A stretch of DNA of 64,000 nucleotides from Adenophora triphylla var. japonica (GCA_022495995.1 JAFEMH010001460.1:62001-126000), one strand, 5' to 3'. Shown: positions 1 through 10,891, counted from the first letter of the stretch. Numbers and translations are program-made. The notes: generated from the letters alone by a model not told the origin.

Positions 1-1180
1 TTCACAATAACTATTTTGGTCTTTCGCCGCATCCGTTCCGATTACAATGGGAAAAGGCTCAGGTAAATTCACTTTCTTCAATATCTCGCTAATGGGAGTG
101 TTTAATCGGCTATACTTAATGGCCGTCTTTGGCTTAAATTCTCTCTGACCCCCCGTGCGCCCATCACCTCGACCCCCGCTTCCTCCCGCCTGACTCGCAC
201 CTCTATTTCCGCCAGATCCTCTCTTATCATCCCGCACTACTTCCACCCTTTCGCTAGCCACTTTCTTGGTCGCCTGGTTTGTTGCTGGGGTTCCCTTCGT
301 CTTAACTCTAGCTCCACTACAAAATCCTCTGACCCTTTCATACAACTCCCCCGTAGTCTTTGGCAACCTCATTCCTAAATCCTGCTTAAAGTGACCTGGC
401 TGCAAACTGGTGTTATACAACATGATTATCTCGCCTTGAGTGATGTCCGCGACTTGGTTCACAACCCCCATGAACCTGTATGTGAACGTCGCAATCCCCT
501 CTCCGTCCTTTTGCTTGAGACTGCACAACTCCGTTTTTTGGACTGGCTGTGATCCTGATGCACTAAACCTCGCTAAGAATTTCTCCCTGAAATCTTGATA
601 CCCCATTATAGAGTCTTCAGGCTGCGCTATAAACCATTCCAATGCATGATCAGCCAAAGTGCTCACCAATGCTCGACACAAAGACGCCTCATTTTCGATC
701 AAATGACATTGTCGCTTCAAATCCTCCAACGTGGGTTATTGCTCTAGTCTTTCCATAATAACTTGACAAAGTTGGCATGCGAAAAATTGGATCTGGGGCT
801 ACACCTTTGATACTCTGAATGAACGAAGCCAAGAAAGGCTTTTTTCCTTCCACTTTCTGTGTTCCCGCCTCTAGCTCCTTAATTTTCCTTGCCATCTCAG
901 CCATCTAGTTCTTCCACTTTTCCTTCTCTTCCATCTTAGCCTTCTCTGTCTCACTAGCCTTGGCCAATTCTGCGGCCTTCAAGGCATCTGCAAGCTTCTC
1001 GGCCTCTGCCGCCCTTGCCGCCCCTGCGGCCCTCCGCTCCCTTTCCTTCTCATACTCTCTATCCTTCCTTTCTTGTCGCCTCCGCTCTCTTTCCCGCGAA
1101 GATCTCTCGCGGTGCCGCCTATCATCATGATGTCGCGATAATTGGGTCCTTTCTTTGACATAACGGTCTCGACCAGGAAC
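1..1180 (-). pseudogene. gag: Ty3/gypsy gag, 3' portion, element E0 (interrupted by E1)
   Basis: Retrotransposon capsid protein, which packages element RNA. Read on the minus strand, about 720->1 is an open frame with a typical gag core (ADHALEWF, DFREKFLARF, FTYRFMGVVNQVADI, LPKTTGELYERVRGF), followed by a Gly/Arg/Gln-rich stretch and then NSYCE at the window edge, where the zinc knuckle should follow. About 1160->905 is an Arg/Glu/Ala-rich coiled-coil segment. An in-frame TAG at 905-907 and a frame change near 690-710 break the chain, so it is not intact. The N-terminal part lies at 15762-16378, split off by the insertion of E1 at 1180/1181. The family call (Tat-like) is inferred from the gag core; the retroelement call is firm. 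Confidence 0.85.
1176..1180. repeat. Target-site duplication GGAAC, left copy (E1)
   Basis: GGAAC directly precedes the TG of the left LTR. The same 5 bases directly follow the CA of the right LTR at 15762-15766. Gypsy integrases commonly make 5-bp duplications, so this marks E1 as one insertion event. Confidence 0.9.
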
Positions 1181-1364
1181 TGTAGACACCCCATTCTGAA
1201 CACATCGGATCATACTTATACCACTCTAAGTCTCGCTTTGAGTCAAGAAGTAGAAATCCACCATTTCGTCATGTTTCGTTAAAGTTTTGACTAACTACCG
1301 TTAGTTTGGGACTAAACTGCATACGAGATAACAAGGAAAGGACAAAACTGTCCACAGGAGCAAT

Positions 1365-1397
1365 ATCTCGCCGCGAGATGGCGTGTCTCGCGCGAGA
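1365..1397. promoter_or_regulatory. Palindrome pair in E1 5' LTR (U3)
   Basis: ATCTCGCCGCGAGAT (1365-1379; perfect 7+1+7) and TCTCGCGCGAGA (1386-1397; perfect 12 bp), 6 bp apart and about 150 bp upstream of the TATA box. The same motif family recurs in the leader (2294-2331), more weakly before gag (about 3296-3333), after pol (8968-8979), before both antisense genes (10952-10987; 13751-13788) and in the 3' LTR (14941-14973). A dimeric DNA-binding protein is the natural reading, but none is identified. Confidence 0.75.
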
Positions 1398-1545
1398 TAT
1401 CTCCCTCTCGCATAGACAGAACGCTTCCTCGTCGATTTCAACCTCTTTTCGGGATAAAACTTTATCTCTCCGGCCAACCAATGGGAGAGGAGGTCTAGAA
1501 CCATCTGATAGGGTTTTAACTCTCCACTTCTTCATATCCAACCTC

Positions 1546-1553
1546 TATAAATA
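1546..1553 (+). promoter_or_regulatory. TATA box, E1 5' LTR
   Basis: TATAAATA in the middle of the LTR, where the U3/R boundary is expected; present unchanged in the 3' LTR at 15125-15132. It would drive the genomic RNA of E1. Confidence 0.75.
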
Positions 1554-2293
1554 CTTGGTGACTTCCAAGGTCGAAGAGGAGAAGGTCCCGGACCGCGAAT
1601 TTACACAATACACACACATTTTGTCGTTTTCTTTCCCTGAAAGAATCCTTCAAAATCACCCTAAAACTCACCTCATAGTTTGTTTGTCAACCTTGTTGAT
1701 AAACAAGCATCAATCTCCAAACCAAGGACCAAGGCGAAGCTCTGTCCGTGTGGAGGGTCGACTCTAAACTTGAGCCGAAACTCTGCCCAAATCACCTCAC
1801 GCAAGGTAATTCCTAATCTTCCTTCTAATTGATTGTTAGAGTGGTATAAGTCCATAGAATCTAGGATCGGCCTAGAGCCTCTCCAAATCATGGAGACGGT
1901 CTCGAAGCAATCGATTCTACATTCCGTTTGACCTCATCAAATGGACCTTTATTTGTAGTATTTGAATTCGTTTTTTACTTCTTCTTTTGAAAAACCTCTC
2001 TTTTCTTTAGCAAGACCGATCTCCGGATTGGGTGAAATGGATGCCTTCTAAACCTACCCATTTCATAACCTAAGCCCCGAACTCAAATCTCTCAAATGGT
2101 TTTTCTATAATTCCAATCAAATAATATAGGTGGCGACTCATAAAAATAAAAAGAACCAGAATTTCTTTCTCACAACGCTACAAATGCGACTCTTACTGGG
2201 ACTTAAAATTAAGAGGCTTAAACTTGCGTCAAAATTAAAAGAGAGGTTTTCAAAAAATTTGTAAATTCGAATTTTTCTCTTCTCGTATGAAGC

Positions 2294-2331
2294 ATATCTC
2301 GCGGCGAGATATCATATCTCGCGCGAGATAT
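2294..2331. promoter_or_regulatory. Palindrome pair in E1 leader
   Basis: ATATCTCGC-G-GCGAGATAT (2294-2312) followed at once by ATATCTCGCGCGAGATAT (2314-2331, perfect 18 bp). This is the best-formed copy of the E1 motif. It is part of the genomic RNA, unlike the U3 copy. Confidence 0.75.
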
Positions 2332-2612
2332 TACTTCGGCAATCTGGTTGTTTTCTGGTTTCTCCCGTTCATCTCATAGTCCAAGACGAGAGCCGAACAC
2401 GCAAGGGGGATCCCAGAATTCATTGTCTGCAGAGTTCCTGCATCTTAAGGCCTCCCTTAAGGTGTAGAACTCGGACCTTTATTTTCCTTAAATAATTGAT
2501 TATTATTTATGAACTGCGTGTGATTGAGTTTTATTTAATTAAAGTCCAGTCCATTGGGGATTCGGGAGTTGTAAATTAAATTATTTATCTCTTTATCTCT
2601 CTTTATGTGGAA

Positions 2613-2652
2613 CTACGACGGCCTGAGTCTTCCTAGATTGGGAGAAACGTAG
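2613..2652 (+). other. CTACG...CGTAG hairpin, E1 leader copy
   Basis: Arms CTACG (2613-2617) and CGTAG (2648-2652) with a loop containing CCTGAGTC. It is one of six copies in the window (also 9026-9075, 14626-14662, 49042-49075, 49308-49342, 55307-55354). Confidence 0.55.
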
Positions 2653-3462
2653 GCAACCACTTGGTGCGGCCACTATCTGTTTTCTCTTTTAACTTTCAAA
2701 AAAAAAACTTTCTATTTTACTCTATCACATAGATTGACTATCACACACGCGCACATCATACTATAACTGTCATTGCACTGCATACCCTCTATAAACCCGG
2801 GACCCACACTAAGGACGGATGACGGTAACCACCTAGTCGCCGGTCTCTCCGAAGTTGGACAATCCCACTCCGCGTATTCAATCCACTTAGATTGTCATAT
2901 CGCGGGGAGCCTAGCCTTCCAAATTTCGCATCGCCACATTCTCATGTAGATTGACTTTTTAGGATCACTCCGTGACCGGCCGGTTTTGACTCGGTGATCT
3001 TTTCTTGTTTTTGATCAAAACTAAGCCATGTAAAATTGACAATAAGAAAGGATTTGGAAAAGGTCCCTTCGAAAAGTCCCTTCTAAAAAGGTCCCTTCGA
3101 AAAAGTCCCTTTCGGATGTCCCTTCAGAAAATGTGCATATAATCCTTCAAAAAAACAATCTTACATGGCTTTGTTTTACAAAAATCGGATTGATTGCTTA
3201 GTCGTTAGGTTTCGATAAAGGCCTTAGAAATCCCTCAAAACGGACTTTCCGTTCCGACCAAAAATTAGGGCTAAATAAAATCGACTTTCCGTGTGATTAT
3301 CTCGCTCGGGATTACTTATCTCGCACGGGATAATGCTTCGTTTGCTGAATTTGAGCCTCGATCCATTTAAGCTCGCTTCCGACTCGTTGGGGCTAGATCC
3401 CGATATATCCATCTCTTCCGCCGGTTTTCCAAGTCTTACTCAACTCCAAGACTCCCAACACA

Positions 3463-4212
3463 ATGTCTACCGGAAAGCATGCCATGACCAAGGAAAGCCG
3501 TGGACAACCCACTCTCCAAGATTTGACCAAGTCTCTTGTCGCTGAAATGGAACACGTGGAAGGTTGGAGAGAAGCTTTTGATTTGCCCGCCACTCGCATT
3601 GCTAGGTATTTTCGGAAGATGGAAAGTGATTCTGACAGTGGGCGATCATCCGTGCAAGAGGAGCTAAGTGACATCAAAACTCAACTTGCCAAAGCCCTGC
3701 AGCAAATTAATGACAATGACTCGTGGCATCACATGGAAGAATCCATCCAAGCCGAAAAGACAAAGATGTTGATTGAAGAGCTCGAGGAAGTCAAGAGCGA
3801 ACTTGAAACTATGACCCAAAAGTGCATCAACCTTGAAGCCCACATTGAAGATGACATGGATGAGAGGGTCAAGTTTTTCCTCAATACCCTCTACCGTGAC
3901 CTTAAAGAGCAAATGGAGGAAGAATATCAGGCTCGCCACCTCGTCTTTGTGCAACACTACGAGAACCATATCCGAGACCTCCATAACCAAATGGCTAAGC
4001 GAAGGAAGGGGAGGATTTTCTCCGACATCGGAAACATCACTCTTGGTCATCTCTTCAGAAGTCTTCACAAGGACGGAAAGTTGAAGCCAATAGAAGGCTA
4101 CCAACCTAAGAGGGAAGGTCGATCTCCACACCTCTATTGCTACTACCATCAATGCAATGGCCATCACACCAATGATTGCTTCAACTCGAAAAATGCAACA
4201 AGACTTGATTGA
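3463..4212 (+). CDS. gag: E1 gag, internally shortened (coiled coil + zinc knuckle)
   Basis: Intact 249-residue frame from ATG at 3463. Residues ~60-165 are rich in Glu/Lys/Leu heptads (SELETMTQKCINLEAHIEDD), consistent with a coiled coil. The C-terminus (residues ~190-242) has the LGHLFRSLHKDGKLKPIEGY block and CYYHQCNGHHTNDC, a CCHC-like knuckle with Cys-x3-His spacing as in Tat gags; E2 has its counterpart at 43879-44118. The usual central capsid core (LxWF, F..RF) seen in E0 is absent, so the protein seems to have lost its middle or to be a derived gag. It is followed by stops and not joined to pol. Whether it still assembles particles is unknown. Confidence 0.7.
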   Translation: MSTGKHAMTKESRGQPTLQDLTKSLVAEMEHVEGWREAFDLPATRIARYFRKMESDSDSGRSSVQEELSDIKTQLAKALQQINDNDSWHHMEESIQAEKTKMLIEELEEVKSELETMTQKCINLEAHIEDDMDERVKFFLNTLYRDLKEQMEEEYQARHLVFVQHYENHIRDLHNQMAKRRKGRIFSDIGNITLGHLFRSLHKDGKLKPIEGYQPKREGRSPHLYCYYHQCNGHHTNDCFNSKNATRLD

Positions 4213-4452
4213 CAGCGACGCCATCAGAATTTGCCCAAGTGGTGGAATAGTTTGGATGAGTTCAAACAAATGAGGAGTCTCTTTTCATTTCAGTTGCAAA
4301 AGAAATGGTTAAGTAGCCTAGTTTAGTTTAGTCGGGTACTACTTGCCTAAAGACTTCATTTGTGGGCAAGAGTACCAAGTTTTGCTTTTCAATAATAGTT
4401 AGTCAGTATTTCCCTTTTCAATTCCGATTAATACTTTGAGATTGAAAGCACT
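4213..4452 (+). other. Gap between E1 gag and pol; protease not found
   Basis: This is where aspartic protease would lie. No Asp-Thr/Ser-Gly motif is visible in any plus frame here, and the frames are short. The protease coding part appears to be deleted. Confidence 0.5.
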
Positions 4453-4803
4453 GTGAATGTCATAGACACTTACAACAAGAACGACTACTCAAAGGCACTT
4501 AGGTTTTCCGGAAGCCTTCCTGTCCGGAGAATGATGCTAGCAAAAGGGTACTTTCCTGGATTGGGGCTTGGAGAGCACTTACAAGGAATAACGGAACCAC
4601 CACCGGTCCCCCCGCCTCACACAAAGCATGGACTAGGATACGACATCTCCATCCACGATGAAGATGACATAGAAGAGTGGGGCTTCACTCAAATCAAGTG
4701 GGAAGGAACCTCGTACAAAGGCTGCAATGACCCAAAGTCCAAGGATTGCAACCTCAAACCATACCGAAAGACACTCAATGGCTACTTTGTTCGAGAAGGG
4801 TAA
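4441..4803 (+). pseudogene. pol: E1 pol: G-patch region
   Basis: Frame with MMLAKGYFPGLGLGEHLQGI, a G-patch-like glycine motif typical of the segment between protease and RT in Tat-group polyproteins; E3 has a counterpart at 59688-60035. Downstream residues (HTKHGLGYDISIHDEDD) also fit. The frame stops at 4801-4803; upstream it runs back to about 4441 without a protease. Read as a fragment of the polyprotein, not a separate gene. Confidence 0.7.
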
Positions 4804-5598
4804 AGTATTCCCTACTTTATCTTTTCAGAACCATGGACTGATGATAAAGGAAAACGCCAACCGGGCTTTGAAATCTTCAGCGATCGCGATGCTTCTCCGT
4901 ATGAAATGTAATCCGTCCCACTCGATCCCTAATGATTTGTGGGGCACGAAGGCGCGTAAATGACAAGTGAATGGGACTTTGTGTTGGGAGAAGACATGCT
5001 GCGACAGCCCAAGACTCGTGCCGGTTAGAAGACAAACCAGATCCATGCAATATCCAAGGGGGACGCACCAACTACCGACTACACAAGACTAATACGTAAA
5101 TGTGATGAGCCAATTCTAAACCGGCACGTCACCGGGGACCAGCTTGTTGATGAAGACTTCATGATCAAAGAGCTTGGTTGCACTCCCCACCCTCGCAGAA
5201 GATAGGCCCTACAACTTTTACATTAGAAGCGTGCTCCACCTCCGATGAACTCACTCAAGAGGAAATCGAGGCGGTGGCTGAACATGTAATCCCTTACTTC
5301 CTTAATGAAAACTTTGATCTTTCCGAGTACTCCCGAGATTGCTAACATCGTAAATGATGAATTAACTAATAATAATCAATATAACGAACACGTTAATAAT
5401 GAATCATACGATGAGATAGATCAAGAAAACGAACAAATCTTAAAAGAATTAGCTGTTGCTGGAAGTAGGTCGTTGTGGAAAGAATGGCCCTGTTGACGAC
5501 GAGGAAATGCAAATGCTAATCTTGGGACAACGGAAGACCCCTGAGAAACAATGATCGGCAGCTTCTTCAAGGGGGAAGACAGAAAAACCTTGACCCAG
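4804..5598 (+). pseudogene. pol: E1 pol linker between G-patch and RT
   Basis: Acidic, low-complexity spacer that Tat polyproteins carry before RT. Pieces such as NIVNDELTNNNQYNEHVNN (from 5344) are open, but stops at about 5027, 5200, 5290 and 5494 and frame changes interrupt it. The NLGTTEDP stretch (about 5518) matches a similar stretch (NLGTIEEP) before E3 RT near 58860. No function beyond the polyprotein is inferred. Confidence 0.5.
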
Positions 5599-6560
5599 GC
5601 TCCTCGTAGAATATGTCGACGTATTCGCTTGGTCCTACAAAGATATGCCCGGGTTGAATCGGCCGCTTGTAGAACACAAGATACCGCCGCTACCCAACGC
5701 CAAGCCAATCAAGCGTAAACTACGCGTAATCAAGCCTAATGGTCAATGCAAGTGAAAGAAGAAATCATGAAACTCTTGAATGTAGGGTTCATCAAAGTGA
5801 TTGAATATCCGGAATGGTTAGCAAACACGGTGCAAGTAGCCAAGTCGAACGGGAAAATACGAGTCCGTGTTGATTTCGTGAGACTTGAACAAGGCATCCT
5901 AAAGATGACTTCCCCGCTACCAAACATAGACATGTTGGTCGATGCCACAAAGCAACATACGAGGTCCGCTCATTCGTCGACGGGTTCGCAGTGGTATAAC
6001 CAAATCCTCATGGCGTAAGAGGACCAGTACAAAACAAGCATTCACCACACCTCGGGGAACGTTCGCTACACGGTCATGCCGTTTGGTCTCAAGAACGCCG
6101 GGGCTACCTACCAAAGGGCAAGCACAACACTATTCCACGACATGATCCATAAAGAAATAGAGGTGTATGTGGACGACATGATTATCCACTCGAAGGGGAC
6201 GGATGGCCAACACTTCGTAGATCTCGTAAAATTCTTCAATCGACCGAGACAAAGACAAAATGAGACTCAACCCCGCCAAATGCTCATTCGGAGTAGTCAA
6301 AGGGAAAGTCTTGGGATACATGGTCACGTAACGCGGCATAGAAGCAGATCCCGCCAAGATAAAGGCCATTACGTACATGCCTCCACCCAGACACGTAAAG
6401 AAGTAAAGGGATTCATGGGCAGACTCCAATATATCGCCGATTCATTAATCAATCGACTACAATGTGCGACCCCATCTTTAAGCCGCTTAAGAAAACGCAC
6501 CTCAAGAGTGGACCGAAGAATGTCAAGAAGCATTCGAGGAAGTTAAGCACTACTTGACTT
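5599..6560 (+). pseudogene. pol: E1 reverse transcriptase (frameshifted)
   Basis: Copies element RNA to DNA. Seen in pieces over three frames: VDVFAWSYKDMPGL (from about 5609), KEEIMKLLNVGFIKVIEYP and VAKSNGKIRVRVDF (5755-5877), MPFGLKNAGATYQRA (6076-6120) and the catalytic YVDDMIIHSK (6166-6195), which is intact. Frame breaks at about 5735, 5950-6010 and 6230-6250 make a single product impossible. Neighbouring RNase H and integrase confirm the order RT-RH-INT of Ty3/gypsy. Confidence 0.85.
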
Positions 6561-7310
6561 CCCCACCTATCCCGGTTCCACCACACAAGGAGAAGCCCTT
6601 GAAGTTGTACCTCACGATCACGTACAACGCATTAGGGGCTATGCTTGCTCAAGAACAAATGCCTTCGCACACGTAAAATGCCATCTACTTTGTCGATCGC
6701 AGATTCCAAGGCAAAGAAATCAACTACTCTCCACTCGACAAGTCATGCGTTGCTCTCGTCCTGGGTATCACAAAGGCTAAAGCACTATATGGAAGCCTTT
6801 CCACCGTCTCATCGCAAAAATGGATCCATCAAATATATCCTAGACAAATCAAATTTGTCTTCGAGACTAGCCAAATGGTACTTCATGCTCGCTGGGTATG
6901 ATATCACTTACGTCACTCGAAATCCGTCGCAGGGAGTGTATTCGCAGATCGCTTGGCCGAATTTCCTTGCGATGAAGTGAAGGGGGAAGACCCGCGATTC
7001 CCCGATGAGGACATCCTAAGCATAGAAGAAAATAAGTGGCAATTATTTTTCGATGGCGCAGCCAACAAGAGAGGGTTTGGCATCAGAATGTTATTGGTAG
7101 ACCCTAACGACATCTACACTCCGCTAGCAAGACGTCTTGACTTTGACGCCACCAACAATACCGCAGAATATGAGGCTTGCATAGCGGGGCTTGAGGCAGC
7201 CCTAGAACGCAACGTGACCGAACTCGAGGTATTCGGGATTCCCAATTGATCATCAATCGGACATTGAAGAAGTGGAGGGTCCAAGATCCAACACTTCAAA
7301 GATACAAGTG
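6561..7310 (+). pseudogene. pol: E1 RT connection and RNase H (frameshifted)
   Basis: Degrades the RNA strand of RNA:DNA hybrids. The first part holds pieces of the RT thumb/tether (KWYFMLAGYDITYVTRNPS, 6867-6923). Then comes RNase H: KWQLFFDGAANKRG (first acidic residue at about 7052) and NNTAEYEACIAGLEAALE (second acidic residue at about 7171), then ELEVFG at 7219-7236 just before a frame break. The last catalytic Asp lies in a different frame. Mutated but clearly recognisable. Confidence 0.8.
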
Positions 7311-7599
7311 CTCACCTCCAAGAATTGGCGCAACAATTTCAGGATGTCTCATTCCACTATCTCCCTGAGACAAAAATCGGTTTGCGGACGCATTAGCCAC
7401 ACTTGCTTCTTTGGTCGAAATCCCTAAAGGAAAAGCAAGCTTAAACCCTTCAAAATAACACGACGTGCAACTCCTGCATACTGCGCCGTTATAGATCTTC
7501 ACGACTGCAAAGACAAATGGTTATCCAAAGGTGCCGCTGTTGAAAACTCCGAAGGGAAACCATGGTACCACGACATTTGGTATTTCATCCTAGATGGAA

Positions 7600-8801
7600 C
7601 CATACCGCCGGAGACACCGAAGACTCGTGTCGCCCTTAAAAGGTTGGCTGCCAATTACGTCATCACTGCTGGCCATCTATTCAAGAAACATTCCCAAGGA
7701 AACCTCCTTTGCGCCACCAAGGAAGAGGCCCAGGAAATAATGGACCATGTTCATCAAGGCATATGTGGAACCCACATGAGTGGAAACATGCTCGCCAAAA
7801 AGATCATCAGACAAGGGTACTTTTGGCTGACCATGGAAGCCGATCTGTACCAAAATGGTCAAGAAGTGCCACAAGTGTCAGATACACGCCAATCTTCAGC
7901 ATGCACCGCCTTCCTTGCTGTACCCAATGACTTCGCCTTGGCCGTTCTCTACATGGGGGATAGACGTGATTGGAAAGATCACACCCACAGGAGCCAACGG
8001 ACACTGTTTCGTCCTAGTAGCCATCGACTAATTCACTAAATGGGTCGAGGCCGCCTCCTACAAAGTTCTGAATGCCGAAAGGTTGCGAGTAATTCATCAA
8101 GCACAACATCATTAGCCGATATGGGGTTCCACAAGAGATGATATCCGATAATGGGTCACACTTCAAGAAGGAAACCGATCGCCTACTGACCGAGTACAAA
8201 ATCACGAGACACAAGTCATCTCCTTATAGGCCTCAAACAAACGGAGCAGTTGAAGCCGCGAACAAAACAATCGAGACTATCATCGTAAAATGGCAAGCCA
8301 CGGAAAAGATCGGCCCGACAAGCTACCATTCGCACTATGGGGGTACCGCACTTCGGGCCCGAATGTGCCTACAGGGAGAAACTCCCCTACGCCTCACATT
8401 CGGGATGGAGGCCGTCTTACCGATAGAATTGGAAATACCATCACTAAGAGTTCTCCTAGAAAACCAAGTGAATGAAGTCGATCGGCTAGAAAGCGTATAC
8501 GAAGAGCTAGCCCTATTGGACGAAAGAAGGTTGAAAGCGGCCGAACACACTCAAGCTTACCAAAGAAGAATGGCAAGAGCTTTCAACAAAAGGTCAAGAC
8601 AAGGAACATCGTAGTAGGCGACCTGGTGCTCCGTGAGCATCGTCCCGACCTTTCAACCCGTTAGGCAAGTGGGGACCAAGGTGGATAGGACCCTACATTG
8701 TGAAGAAGATATTCTCCGGGGAGCCCTTCACCGTAGACTTAGACGGAGATCAACTACCGAAGCCGGCCAACATGGACAAACTCAAGAAGTACTTCGCGTG
8801 A
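7600..8801 (+). pseudogene. pol: E1 integrase (frameshifted)
   Basis: Inserts element DNA. Order: zinc-finger region (HVHQGICGTHMSGNMLAKKI, 7749-7806), catalytic core split over frames with the first Asp near 7965 (GIDVIGK), FTKWVEAA near 8032-8055, ISDNGSHF (8141-8164) and the Glu in NGAVEAANK (8240-8266), so the D-D-E residues survive. The C-terminal GPYIVKKIFSGEPFTVD domain ends at TGA 8799-8801. Breaks near 8030, 8100 and 8600 split the reading frame. No chromodomain is seen, as expected for Tat. Confidence 0.85.
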
Positions 8802-8828
8802 CTTGGCCCCCTAAGAACAAATCGCTCG

Positions 8829-8924
8829 CTAGGTTGAAAATCCCTAAAGGACGACCTAGGCAAAAATTAGAGCTAGCACAAGAAAAGAAGCCCGCTAGAT
8901 TGAAAACCCGAAGGGGCGGTCTAG
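8829..8924 (+). repeat. Tandem CTAG hairpins after E1 pol
   Basis: Two copies of a 30-34 bp unit. Copy 1 has arms CTAGGT/ACCTAG (8829-8834, 8854-8859). Copy 2 has CTAGA/TCTAG (8895-8899, 8920-8924). Arms change together between copies. E3 has the equivalent pair after its pol at 55402-55433 and 55508-55539. Confidence 0.6.
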
Positions 8925-8967
8925 GCAAAAGAAAGGGTGTGCAAAAAAAAAAAAAAGGGGGGGCCTT

Positions 8968-8979
8968 ATCTCGCGAGAT
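8968..8979. promoter_or_regulatory. Single E1 palindrome after pol
   Basis: ATCTCGCGAGAT, a perfect 12-bp member of the E1 palindrome family, next to an A14 and G7 run. It lies between pol and the end of antisense gene 2. Confidence 0.55.
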
Positions 8980-9025
8980 TACCCCACGGCCTGAGCCATA
9001 TTTTGTCCTTTTTCTCAAAAATGAA

Positions 9026-9075
9026 CTACGTTAGACCTGAGCCTCTTGTTTAATTGCTGTAAAAGAGGAACGTAG
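9026..9075 (+). other. CTACG...CGTAG hairpin, pol side of E1 antisense module
   Basis: Arms CTACGTT (9026-9032) and AACGTAG (9069-9075), a perfect 7-bp stem. The loop starts AGACCTGAGCCTC. A second copy borders the other side of the antisense module at 14626-14662. Confidence 0.6.
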
Positions 9076-9278
9076 GCACCTCCGGGTTCGGTCTAATCAA
9101 ATAAATAAATCAAAGTTGTCCCTTTTATTAATCGAATGCGTTTCATTAATGACAATAGGGAAATCCTAACCACAACGACTAATTTGCTAAGCTAACAAAC
9201 TTGAAAAAATAATACTAATAAAGCGTAAACAATTGATCTATCAAAGCAATCTCTTGGTACTCCTAAAGATCTAGCCTT

Positions 9279-10850
9279 TCATTGACTTGGTTGGCCGGCG
9301 GACATGGTCTCCACCGTCGTCGTGATCTCTCCTTGCGCTTTGAGCCTCTCAAAGCGTAACATCCTCGAGACGGTCAAAAACGTAGTCGAGACGATCAAAG
9401 ACAGATTCCGACAATCTCTTGAAGACATGAGGCCTATCCAAAGCTTGCGTCTTTCCGTGCATTCCCTTGCCTCGCCTCTCATACCAATCCCCATCAAGAA
9501 AATCCCGAGTTGGATCAGTTCGCACATTAGCAGGATCGCATCGAGCCTCGCTCCTTCGCAAGATACTGCTAGCTACAAAAGAATCTCTTAGCAGAAAAGC
9601 CGCAAATCATCAATCTTCTCTGCACTAGGATGGACCAGGGTGTGGAGGAACCAATCCAAATATTTATCGACAGAAGATGCTTGCATTAAAAGTCCGAAGA
9701 TTCGACCAACGGTCCCGATTAGTTCCTTCACCCTATGCTTGAGCTAGCACTGCACAAACTCTACACCAATATAAGACACTTCACGAGAAGCTCCTTCGAA
9801 AAGATAAGTGTCCTGGCCGCCGACTAAACCGACTGGAGCACCCGCTGGGAAAGTAAAAGGAGGAATCTCGCAAACCCTAAGAACAACCCCGTCAAAACCC
9901 TTGGTATTGGCAACGTACTTGTTCAACCTCCAATAAGGTGGACACCAGAGAATATCGGCGCTTCGGTCTTCGCGCAACTAATCAGCTCCTATTCATCCGC
10001 CGAAAGATCTTTGATCAACAACTGTCGCGTATGATATGTAAAAGGAGAATATTCCAACGGGGGACCTATCAACTTGAGATGCTCCCTAAGCCAAATAGTC
10101 AACGTGAGGGGACTCCCTTGAGTCATGACGCCGCCCTATGCAGCTCATCAAGACCATGAAGGGTCTCACCCAAGATTAGCGGAATAATGTTCCTAGAACG
10201 TTTCCTAGCCTCGCAGAACAACTTCCACCAGCTGGGAATCGACCAAGCCGTCCCCGCACGTAAACAAAACATCTCCGAAAAGAGAAAGAGTGCGAAAGTT
10301 CCGCTTATGGACATGAAAAGCGTCATCATCGTAATCACCGCCGAAGCGTCCCGAAAAAGAAGAGCAATCAACCCACTTGCGGTGAACCAACCCATAGCAA
10401 GTATCAAGGGGATCCCTAACAATTCGTTCAAAGCCTCCGAATGATTCCTATGATACTTAGGGAACAAAGCAATCTTGCCAACCAAAGGCATATCCAAGAT
10501 AATGGCGAATTCCTCCACAAGTAGGCACCATCTCATTCAAAGAAAAATTGAAAAGATGAATAGAGGGATCCCAAAATCGAGCAAAGACTGTAATAACTTC
10601 CAATCCGGTTGGAGGTTCTTCAAAGTGAAAAGAATTCTAAATCCGAATTCTGCGATAAACTTATTGCGAGACCGGTTGCGAAACGACCTTACAAAATCCC
10701 TTGATGCTTGCTTGAAAGATGCAATCACTTCGAAGGACAAAGAAAAATCATCGACAATCATGGACGTTGGGCAATCTCCTTCGAAGCCATGGATCACAGT
10801 GGTTGAAGAAGAAGACAAGAGTTTCACCCTAACAGATATCTCTAGAGTTT
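9279..10850 (-). pseudogene. E1 antisense gene 2 (DUF7745-like retroelement ORF)
   Basis: Minus-strand gene inside E1, with its own TATA (10892-10899). A likely ATG is at 10761 (MIVDDFSLSF). Pieces: LKNLQPDWKLLQSLLDF, then after a frame change EEFAIILDMPLVGKIALFP (about 10512), NIIPLILGETLHGLDELHRA (10190->10131), GSPLTLTIWLREHL (about 10110) and TKGFDGVVLRVCEIPPFTFP (about 9900). The PTxEEF...L..PL and LGETLHGLD blocks match the second antisense gene of E3 (ALIGVPRA; VLGETFHGID). I liken it to DUF7745-type proteins found beside PMD genes in plant gypsy elements; that name is tentative. Several frameshifts; function unknown. Confidence 0.55.
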
Positions 10851-10891
10851 GAAAGGCTAGAATGAGTTATCTCGGCCGGACTACAGAGTGA

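Larger units (their letters stand above)
1181..2182 (+). repeat. E1 5' LTR
   Basis: Starts TGTAGACACC, ends CGCTACA, 1002 bp. It matches 14756-15761 almost base for base. It contains a palindrome pair (1365-1397) and a TATA box (1546-1553); the transcribed R/U5 part follows. Confidence 0.95.
2183..3462 (+). other. E1 untranslated leader with weak PBS
   Basis: Just after the LTR, about 2185-2201 reads TGCGACTCTTACTGGGA, a diverged form of the tRNA-Arg PBS seen intact in E2 (TGGCGACTCCGCTGGGG). The leader holds a palindrome pair at 2294-2331 (including the 18-bp perfect dyad 2314-2331), a CTACG...CGTAG hairpin at 2613-2652, a short GTCCCTT-rich repeat at about 3063-3126 and a degenerate palindrome pair at about 3296-3333. 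No coding frame is convincing. Confidence 0.6.

Noticed and set aside
1306..1767. ~153-residue plus-strand frame inside both E1 LTRs (1306-1767 and 14882-15346)
   Set aside because: It crosses U3, TATA and R. Its presence in both LTRs follows from LTR identity, and no protein family is recognised.
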